A stretch of 7,066 bases of DNA, taken from NCBI GenBank assembly GCA_019417145.1, contig DXVY01000037.1, positions 1-7,066 of the forward strand. The letters are read 5' to 3'. The translations under genes were made by a program, and so were the position numbers. Positions 1 through 4,293 of the stretch are shown here, piece by piece. Source of the DNA: Clostridiales bacterium. GTDB taxonomy: Bacteria; Bacillota; Clostridia; Oscillospirales; Acutalibacteraceae. Under the pieces are notes generated by a model that ran no database searches, was not told the DNA's origin, and worked only from the letters and a program-made list of their open reading frames with translations. Position 1 is the first letter of the stretch, and the number at the start of each line of letters is the position of its first letter.

Positions 1-183
1 GTCTGCAAGATCAACATTGACTCCGATCTGCGCCTGGCTATGACCGGCGCCATCCGCAAGCATTTTGCCGAGCACCCCGATCACTTTGATCCCCGCCAGT
101 ACCTGGGCGACGGCCGCGCCGCCATCAAGGGCATGGTCGCGCACAAAATCAAGGATGTGCTGGGCTGCGACGGCAAGGCCTAA
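1..183 (+). CDS. fba: class II fructose-bisphosphate aldolase, C-terminal part (5' end outside window)
   Basis: The frame is open from base 1 and stops at TAA 181-183, giving the last 60 residues of a protein. It reads KINIDSDLRLAMTGAIRKHF, then an EHPDHFDPRQYLGDGR segment and a final helix ending KIKDVLGCDGKA. This is the usual C-terminus of class II (zinc-dependent) fructose-bisphosphate aldolases: the N-(I/V)-D-(S/T)-D strand whose Asn and Asp face the phosphate/active site, then the FDPR-x-YL segment and a basic tail. The cytosolic enzyme splits fructose 1,6-bisphosphate into glyceraldehyde 3-phosphate and dihydroxyacetone phosphate in glycolysis. The zinc-binding histidines lie upstream of the window and cannot be checked. 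The gene is followed at once by its own terminator, so it ends its transcription unit. A related tagatose-bisphosphate aldolase is the main alternative. Confidence 0.86.
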   Translation, partial: VCKINIDSDLRLAMTGAIRKHFAEHPDHFDPRQYLGDGRAAIKGMVAHKIKDVLGCDGKA

Positions 184-231
184 AGGCGAAGATTTAAGAA
201 AAATATAAGAAATCCACACAAAGCATTAAGT

Positions 232-268
232 AATCCGCGCCGCTACCCCAGCGGCGCGGATTCTTTAT
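232..268 (+). terminator. rho-independent terminator after the aldolase gene
   Basis: The arms 232-244 (AATCCGCGCCGCT) and 250-262 are perfectly complementary over 13 bp, with a 5-base loop ACCCC. A short T-rich tail (CTTTAT) follows. It lies 49 bases after the aldolase stop codon and ahead of the next gene's promoter. The tail is modest, but the stem is very stable. Confidence 0.85.
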
Positions 269-343
269 CCTGTGTTCAAAAAACCGCTCCGTAGGCGGAT
301 TCCCGTGGATCCGGGCATATGCGGAAGGCAAAAGCGGCCTTGG

Positions 344-379
344 TTGCCAGCCGCCGGAAAATATGATATAATAGTTTAG
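344..379 (+). promoter_or_regulatory. sigma-70/sigA-type promoter with extended -10
   Basis: The -35 box is TTGCCA (344-349), followed by a 17-bp spacer and a perfect -10 box TATAAT (367-372). A TG at 364-365 makes it an extended -10. Predicted start of transcription is near 379. Five of six bases of the -35 box match TTGACA. It lies between the aldolase terminator and the O-antigen ligase-like gene and should drive the latter strongly and constitutively; no obvious operator overlaps it. Confidence 0.8.
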
Positions 380-395
380 ATTATATTGAAGGCAT

Positions 396-1700
396 ATGGG
401 TTGCAAACAATCCAGGATACATATGCATGCTTCTTGTCTGCATAATATGGACAAGAATGAGGGAATCCGTTTGGAAACTGATTTTCCCAAAAGGATAGAA
501 GGGAGGGATCACTGGCTCTTGAAAGAAAAAACAAAAGATCGGCAGCCGCGGGTTTTCAGCGACCGCAATTTGATCTATATTGCCGCCGCCAGCGTTTTTC
601 TGCCCTTTTATCTGACAGGGGCGATTATTGTGGGATTGGCCGTGTATCTGCTGCTCAGCCCCCGTACAAGGCATCGAATATTCGTGCATGACGGCTCGCT
701 CTTCCTTCTTCCTTTTTTTGCTCTGATTTTGGTGGTCCCGGCGGTATACGGCAACTGGGTAGGTTTGGCCGGCGGAATAGGACTTATATTGATTTTGATT
801 ATCGGCCTGTTTGTGCGCTCGGCAATGACGCGGGATATATTTGAACACATGGTGACCCTGGTCTGCTTATTGAGCGTACCCATAACCCTTGTGGCCATCA
901 TCGAAAAGCTATTGATGCAGCCCCATTTCGACGGGCTCTACCGGTGCTTTACGGTCTTTATGAATCCCAACTACTTTGCCACCATCATCGGCACGGTAAT
1001 CATCCTTTGCGGGTACAAGGTGGTATCCCATCAGGGACACCCCTTCTTGTTTTACGGCATCGCCGCCTTTGATCTGATCAGCATCTATTTATGCGGCAGC
1101 CTGTTCGTATGGGTGGAGGTTTTTATCGGCGTGGCGGCGCTGCTGCTGTTTTTGCGGCGGCACCGGATGCTCAGCGCCCTTCTGCTTGCGGCGGGTCTGT
1201 TTTGCATAATGCTGTACTGTATGCCCGATTTGATCCCCCGGCTCAGCCAGTCCCACATCACCACCGAAAGGCGGGAGGAAATATGGTCAACCGCGATCCG
1301 GGCCATCGGGGACGCGCCGTTGTTTGGCCACGGTGTGATGAGCTATGCTTTTGTCTACCATAATTATCCTGGAAGCTATCCCACCACGCACGCGCACAGC
1401 TTATATCTCGATCCCTTCTTAAACTTTGGCGTAATCGGCACGGCGCTCATGCTTGTATATTTTGTAAAGTATTATAAAAAGGTTCTATATTGTCTAAAGG
1501 AAAATTCCTGTTCCAAAATCGCGATCCTCATCTGTTCGGTCACCCTGGCCACCCTGGTCCACGGTGCCACAGATATCACCATCTTATGGATCCAGACCGG
1601 CCTGCTCATGGTGCTGCTGATGGGCGGGCTGGGAGCCGCCGAGCGAAATTTATTGCGAAAGATGCCCCACGGCGAGCCGTCCGGACAGACGAACGCATAG
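396..1700 (+). CDS. O-antigen ligase/polymerase (Wzy_C) family membrane protein
   Basis: Polytopic membrane protein with about ten to eleven hydrophobic segments between residues 58 and 412. Family marks are visible: NPNYFA at 190-195 in a helix, the RREEIW...APLFGHG stretch at 292-313, and THAHSLYLDPFLNFGVIG at 331-348, which matches the H-(N/S)-x-x-L...G-x-x-G signature of the Wzy_C domain. His334 sits where WaaL-type ligases carry an essential His, and the large extracytoplasmic loop before it is present. Such proteins transfer or polymerise undecaprenyl-linked glycans on the outer face of the membrane; the Gram-positive substrate is unknown. The start is uncertain. ATG396 has a poorly spaced GAAGG, ATG423 has AGGA five bases upstream, and TTG519 has the strongest purine-rich site (497-507) but about 12 bases away. 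The first 41 codons look weakly coding, so a start near 519 is quite possible. No glycan-synthesis neighbours are in view. Confidence 0.8.
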   Translation: MGCKQSRIHMHASCLHNMDKNEGIRLETDFPKRIEGRDHWLLKEKTKDRQPRVFSDRNLIYIAAASVFLPFYLTGAIIVGLAVYLLLSPRTRHRIFVHDGSLFLLPFFALILVVPAVYGNWVGLAGGIGLILILIIGLFVRSAMTRDIFEHMVTLVCLLSVPITLVAIIEKLLMQPHFDGLYRCFTVFMNPNYFATIIGTVIILCGYKVVSHQGHPFLFYGIAAFDLISIYLCGSLFVWVEVFIGVAALLLFLRRHRMLSALLLAAGLFCIMLYCMPDLIPRLSQSHITTERREEIWSTAIRAIGDAPLFGHGVMSYAFVYHNYPGSYPTTHAHSLYLDPFLNFGVIGTALMLVYFVKYYKKVLYCLKENSCSKIAILICSVTLATLVHGATDITILWIQTGLLMVLLMGGLGAAERNLLRKMPHGEPSGQTNA

Positions 1701-1713
1701 GCTAAATAAAGAA

Positions 1714-1776
1714 GGCGCCCCATCTGTTTCGGACAGGGCGCCGATTTGCCGGCGAGAGAGAGACCGGCAAATCGGC
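1714..1776 (+). other. two overlapping hairpins downstream of the ligase gene
   Basis: Hairpin A pairs GGCGCCC (1714-1720) with GGGCGCC (1736-1742) and has a further 4-bp inner stem. Hairpin B pairs 1740-1752 (GCCGATTTGCCGG) with 1764-1776 perfectly over 13 bp, with an 11-base GA-rich loop. The two share bases 1740-1742, so they compete at their junction. Neither is followed by a T-run on the plus strand. On the minus strand hairpin A is followed by TTCTTTATTT, which is terminator-like but would act only on antisense transcripts. They may protect or end the ligase mRNA, or belong to the leader of the next gene. No known RNA family is recognised. Confidence 0.5.
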
Positions 1777-1830
1777 CATCCGCCGTGGGGAACCGGCAGA
1801 AGGCCTCTATATGCAACGGCGGCGACGTTT

Positions 1831-1866
1831 TTGGCTAGAACGCCATCCGCTGTCATATATGCAGTG
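1831..1866 (+). promoter_or_regulatory. weak candidate promoter for the HAD phosphatase gene
   Basis: TTGGCT (1831-1836) is followed after 17-19 bp by the AT-rich CATATATG (1854-1861), giving a possible -35/-10 pair with transcription starting near 1866. This would leave a leader of about 55 bases before the gene. The -10 match is poor; readthrough from the ligase gene is an alternative. Confidence 0.3.
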
Positions 1867-1920
1867 TGGAAAAAAGCCCAAAATGTTTCATGGACTTAAA
1901 ATATAACGGAGGTTTCATGT

Positions 1921-2580
1921 ATGGCTCATGTGGGACCGGCGCAATATCCGTATTTACTGTTTGATTTGGACGGCACCCTGACCGAATCCGGCCCCGGCAT
2001 CGCCGAATCCCTACAATGGGCTTTTTCCCAAATGGGGTTGGCCCAGGAGAGCCCGGAAAATATTATGCAATATATCGGGCCGCCTCTGCGCGAATCACTG
2101 CGCAGGTTCAGGGGAATGGAGAAGGGGGACATTGACCGGTTTATTGAAATATACAGGGAACGGTATGAAACAAAGGGGATGCTGCAAAGTGATCCCTATC
2201 CGGGCATACCCACCCTGCTCAGACGCCTGCGGGATGCGGGCTATACCCTGCTGACCGCCACCTCCAAGCTGGAGCAGGTGGCGGCAAATGTGCTGAAACG
2301 ATATGATCTGGCCGATTGTTTCGCTCATATCGGCGGGGGAGATTTTGTACTGGGGCAGGACAAACCCTCGGTTATAAGCCGTTCGCTGGCAGCCTGCGGC
2401 GCGTCGCCCGACCGAGCGCTGATGATCGGGGACCGCAAATATGATATTCTCGGCGCAAAGGCTAACGCCATGGCGTGCGTGGGGGTGCTGTACGGCTACG
2501 GAAGCCGACAGGAACTGATCGAGGCTGGCGCGGATTATCTCGTGGACAGCGTGGACGCGTTGGGGCAGCTGCTGCTGTAG
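1921..2580 (+). CDS. HAD-superfamily phosphatase (phosphoglycolate phosphatase-like)
   Basis: A 219-residue cytosolic protein with all four haloacid dehalogenase motifs. Motif I is FDLDGTLTES, with nucleophile Asp15 and general acid Asp17. Motif II is the Thr/Ser at LLTATSK (114-115). Motif III is Lys148 in QDKPS. Motif IV is GDRKYDILGA, with Asp171 and Asp175 for Mg2+. Residues 20-95 form the helical C1-type cap, including the IGPPLRESL segment common in Gph/PgmB-like members. The family removes phosphate from small metabolites through an aspartyl-phosphate intermediate. This branch is often annotated as 5'-nucleotidase or phosphoglycolate phosphatase, but the substrate cannot be read from sequence. 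ATG1921 is chosen because GGAGG (1908-1912) lies 8 bases upstream; the nearby ATG1917 is out of frame. Length is normal for the family. Confidence 0.88.
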   Translation: MAHVGPAQYPYLLFDLDGTLTESGPGIAESLQWAFSQMGLAQESPENIMQYIGPPLRESLRRFRGMEKGDIDRFIEIYRERYETKGMLQSDPYPGIPTLLRRLRDAGYTLLTATSKLEQVAANVLKRYDLADCFAHIGGGDFVLGQDKPSVISRSLAACGASPDRALMIGDRKYDILGAKANAMACVGVLYGYGSRQELIEAGADYLVDSVDALGQLLL

Positions 2581-2620
2581 CTTGGGTCAATAACAATCGT
2601 AAAAATGCCCCTAAGGGGGC

Positions 2621-2661
2621 AGAGGGAAGGCGGGCGCTGGACAAGCGTCCGCCTTCCCTCT
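2621..2661 (+). terminator. strong hairpin after the HAD gene, no T-run
   Basis: Arms 2621-2637 and 2645-2661 pair over 17 bp with one G-T pair and a 7-base loop (TGGACAA). No T-run follows on the plus strand, so on its own it is not a standard intrinsic terminator. It stands 40 bases after the HAD stop and just before a full terminator. It may stabilise the mRNA 3' end or slow the polymerase. Confidence 0.45.
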
Positions 2662-2676
2662 ATGGACACGGAGCCA

Positions 2677-2714
2677 AAAAGGGACCGGCCGTCATAAAAC
2701 GGCCGGTCCCTTTT
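2677..2714. terminator. bidirectional rho-independent terminator between HAD gene and spoVM
   Basis: GGGACCGGCCG (2681-2691) pairs perfectly with 2700-2710. The flanking A-run 2677-2680 and T-run 2711-2714 extend the stem to 15 bp around an 8-base loop (TCATAAAA). The T-run ends transcripts of the plus-strand HAD gene. The A-run 2676-2680 reads TTTTT on the minus strand and ends transcripts of spoVM. Convergent genes sharing one terminator fit this symmetry. Confidence 0.85.
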
Positions 2715-2779
2715 CCATCTCCCGCCGGCGGGTTCGGCGACGTGCCGGCCGTTTTCCATAACACGCAGGCGTTCCCGGA

Positions 2780-2860
2780 CTAGGCGTCCTTTTTGATACC
2801 GAACATCAGGCGCAATAGGCCGCGGAGCATTTTGGGGCTTTTGACTACGACTACCTTCAT
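2780..2860 (-). CDS. spoVM: stage V sporulation protein SpoVM (26-residue peptide)
   Basis: A 26-codon gene beginning MKVVVVKSPKMLRGLLRL and ending MFGIKKDA. It has exactly the length of Bacillus subtilis SpoVM and aligns to it without gaps, sharing M1, K2, K7, P9, K10, L12, G14, R17, M19 and G21 (my comparison, from memory of the B. subtilis peptide). SpoVM is an amphipathic helix that sits on the convex outer forespore membrane and anchors SpoIVA, the base layer of the spore coat. Pro9 and the basic face are known to matter and are kept. ATG2860 is chosen because a perfect AGGAGG (2873-2868) lies 7 bases upstream. The same frame stays open upstream to 2992, but that extension is low-complexity and lacks such a site. 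In the mother cell the gene is usually sigma-E controlled; no convincing sigma-E promoter is visible. The terminator at 2677-2714 follows. Confidence 0.85.
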   Translation of the reverse strand: MKVVVVKSPKMLRGLLRLMFGIKKDA

Positions 2861-2916
2861 ATGACAACCTCCTACAGATACCGGTGTGATCATGGCGGAA
2901 CACGAGGCCGTAAAAC

Positions 2917-3066
2917 CTAACCGCGCAGGCAGGCCAGTCCCAGCGCTATAACGGCGACGGCCAGCACGGCCACCATAAACCGGGTTTGACAAAAGCAGGA
3001 CACCAACAATCCGGCGGCGAAAGCGACGACCCAGATTCCGCAGCCACAGCGACGATTTCGGCGCAT
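2917..3066 (-). CDS. small two-helix membrane peptide, unknown function, upstream of spoVM
   Basis: A 49-residue product: a basic, Cys-rich start (MRRNRRCGCG), a hydrophobic helix about residues 11-25, a short turn containing CQTR, a second helix about 31-47, and the end CLRG. This predicts a helical hairpin with both ends probably in the cytoplasm. I recognise no named family. It lies 56 bases upstream of spoVM on the same strand with no terminator between, so the two may be co-transcribed; a sporulation role is inference from position only. The start is debatable: AAGGA ends 10 bases before ATG3066, while the stronger AGGAG (3087-3083) suits an out-of-frame ATG at 3077, whose product has no hydrophobic pattern. 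A small hairpin (3090-3103) abuts the ribosome site. Four cysteines could suggest metal or disulfide chemistry. Confidence 0.55.
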   Translation of the reverse strand: MRRNRRCGCGIWVVAFAAGLLVSCFCQTRFMVAVLAVAVIALGLACLRG

Positions 3067-3126
3067 ACGAACCGCATCCTTTCTCCTTTGAGCCGGTCGG
3101 CTCCGCCGTTTTCCCGCTCTGTTCTC

Positions 3127-3132
3127 AGTATA
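3127..3132 (-). promoter_or_regulatory. possible -10 element (TATACT) upstream of the 49-residue peptide and spoVM
   Basis: TATACT on the minus strand is a good -10 match. It lies about 60 bases before ATG3066 and after the terminator of the upstream minus-strand gene. No clear -35 (TTGACA) is found 16-18 bp further upstream, and no clean sigma-E or sigma-G consensus is seen, so the sigma factor is unresolved. Confidence 0.3.
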
Positions 3133-3171
3133 CGCGCAAAAGGAAATTTGGTTCGGAAAAGTTGAAAATGC

Positions 3172-3211
3172 GGGAAAAGAAAAAACGGATGGGCCAAAAC
3201 CATCCGTTTTT
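3172..3211 (-). terminator. rho-independent terminator overlapping the end of the CmpB-like gene
   Basis: Arms 3181-3192 and 3200-3211 pair perfectly over 12 bp (core CGGATGG/CCATCCG) with a 7-base loop. On the minus strand the stem is followed by a T-rich tail (TTTTTTCTTTTC). The TAA stop codon of the gene (3212-3210) forms part of the outer stem, so the last ribosome would sit on the hairpin. Confidence 0.85.
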
Positions 3212-4049
3212 ATGAATCGCTGGTATTCTCCGATTGATCGGCCTGACCGGCTTCGGGCAGCCATTCACCCTTACGGGTGACCTCGGGAGGCGGAATATTG
3301 TCGGCCGGCATGGCGTTGGGATAGATCTTGCGCAAGAATTCATCGGGATAATGCCGGTCCAGAAATTCGGTAATAGCATTGGTGGAGGGTATGCCCTTCT
3401 GCCGGTCGGCCTGCCGGGCGCAGGCCAGCGCGGAAATTCCCATGTTAAAAACCATAAAAACACACAGCACCCAGGTGAGGATAACGCCAATCCTTTGGGG
3501 AATCCGCTCAATAAGCCTGGACAAGAAGGGATAAATATCCTTGATCCATAAAAGCCCCAAAATGCCCCAGAAAAAGGAATACAGCAGGTTGGTCCGCCCG
3601 CCTATATTGAACATGGTATGGCTGTATTCCCAGGAGACGGTGCCAAAAGCCAGTTCCTGCACCAGGCTGCAAAGATACTCAAAGGCGCCGCCCAAAACCA
3701 TGCTGCACAGGAATATCCACAAATCCCGTTTCTTGCTCAGCCTATGCAGGCATAAGGTGAGCAGAACGGCGCCAAAGCCGTATACAGGGTTAAAGGGGCC
3801 GTAGATCACGCCCGCGCGGCTTTCCAATCGATGCCGGGTAAGAAGGCACCAGAGGGTTTCGATCACTACGCCGACAAAACAGCCGATAAAGAATATCCAG
3901 AAGAGCTTATAAAAATTGAGCCCGCTGGCAAAGGGCGGCTTCTGGTTCTGCTGCGGCTCATCCTCCGGCTCACCGTGCCCCCCAGGCAAAACGGCCGGCA
4001 CATCCTTTTGTTCGGTTCGCCGCTTCTTGGCCATCTCCGCTAGTCGCAT
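3210..4049 (-). CDS. CmpB-like integral membrane protein (putative ABC transporter type IV, PF06541-type)
   Basis: A 279-residue protein with a polar, charged N-terminal tail (1-43), about five membrane segments (roughly 46-70, 86-104, 110-131, 153-172 and 186-210) and a soluble C-terminal tail (212-279) ending in acidic and Ser residues. The family signature is visible: a glycine-rich first helix with conserved Glu64 (FVGVVIETLW), then RAGVIYGPFNPVYGFGA at 78-94, Glu124, W140-E-Y and NIGGR at 148-152. The family was named as a putative ABC transporter component; the biochemical role is unproven, and no ATPase or partner subunit is adjacent. ATG4049 is chosen over the internal ATG (codon 6) because GGGAGGG (4062-4056) lies at proper spacing before it, whereas GGAG would touch the internal ATG. 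It has its own promoter and terminator, so it is probably monocistronic. Confidence 0.8.
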   Translation of the reverse strand: MRLAEMAKKRRTEQKDVPAVLPGGHGEPEDEPQQNQKPPFASGLNFYKLFWIFFIGCFVGVVIETLWCLLTRHRLESRAGVIYGPFNPVYGFGAVLLTLCLHRLSKKRDLWIFLCSMVLGGAFEYLCSLVQELAFGTVSWEYSHTMFNIGGRTNLLYSFFWGILGLLWIKDIYPFLSRLIERIPQRIGVILTWVLCVFMVFNMGISALACARQADRQKGIPSTNAITEFLDRHYPDEFLRKIYPNAMPADNIPPPEVTRKGEWLPEAGQADQSENTSDS

Positions 4050-4083
4050 AGTCCACCCTCCCTGTCGTAAGTATAGTATATTG

Positions 4084-4092
4084 ATTATAGCA
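4084..4092 (-). promoter_or_regulatory. extended -10 promoter for the CmpB-like gene
   Basis: The minus strand reads TGC followed by a perfect TATAAT (4089-4084), an extended -10 element. The -35 region (TGGTTT about 16 bp upstream) is weak, as is common for extended -10 promoters. Transcription would start near 4077, leaving a leader of about 28 bases with a strong ribosome site before ATG4049. Confidence 0.6.
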
Positions 4093-4162
4093 TATTCTCA
4101 CAGAAAAACCAGAAGAATTTCTTAAGGAAATCATAACCTCTTTTGTTTTTTCAAACCAACTA

Positions 4163-4188
4163 TATGGAGGCTTTTCCCTGCCTCCATA
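4163..4188. repeat. 9-bp inverted repeat in the divergent intergenic region
   Basis: TATGGAGGC (4163-4171) and GCCTCCATA (4180-4188) are perfect inverted copies around an 8-base pyrimidine-rich spacer. Neither side has a T-run, so it is not a terminator. It lies upstream of both divergent promoters, about 75 bases before the minus-strand -10 and 63 bases before the plus-strand -10, a position suited to a regulator site. No regulator is identified. Confidence 0.4.
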
Positions 4189-4250
4189 CCGGAACCATCT
4201 GAAAAAATAACATGCAATCCTGCCGCTTATATGGTATGCTTATGGTGTAT

Positions 4251-4273
4251 TATAATCTCCCCCTGCGGGGAGA
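4251..4273 (+). promoter_or_regulatory. -10 box plus palindrome at the start of the mannosidase transcript
   Basis: A perfect TATAAT (4251-4256) stands 38 bases before ATG4294; a TTATAT at 4227-4232 is a poor -35. Overlapping its last base is an inverted repeat TCTCCCC (4256-4262) / GGGGAGA (4267-4273) around CTGC. The predicted start site (about 4263) falls inside it. The palindrome could be an operator that blocks polymerase, or a 5'-end hairpin in the mRNA. The promoter is moderately supported; the operator role is inference. Confidence 0.5.
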
Positions 4274-4293
4274 CAAGCAAAGGAGACAAAAGT

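Noticed and set aside
284..296. Short inverted repeat CCGC/GCGG after the aldolase terminator
   Set aside because: Only four to five pairs and no T-run; not distinguishable from chance.
381..848. Open frame of 155 codons on the minus strand
   Set aside because: Antisense to the ligase gene and to its promoter region; composition rich in Gln, His and Arg with no motif. The plus-strand frame carries clear membrane segments and Wzy_C motifs.
2721..2732. 12-bp perfect palindrome CCCGCCGGCGGG
   Set aside because: Short GC-only palindromes are common in GC-rich DNA. It has no hairpin loop and no relation to a promoter.
2535..2903. Open frame of 122 codons on the minus strand across the hairpins and the spoVM region
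   Set aside because: It runs through two transcription terminator hairpins and over spoVM in another frame, with no ribosome site or protein-like pattern.
2861..2920. Search for a sigma-E promoter directly before spoVM
   Set aside because: GTTTTAC and CATGATCA at about 15 bp spacing on the minus strand loosely resemble the sigma-E boxes, but the -35 match is too poor to call.
2780..2992. 70-codon form of the spoVM frame starting at 2992
   Set aside because: The extra 44 residues are Arg/Gly/Ser-rich, lack a ribosome site and overlap the upstream peptide gene. The AGGAGG just before ATG2860 and the exact 26-residue match fix the shorter form.
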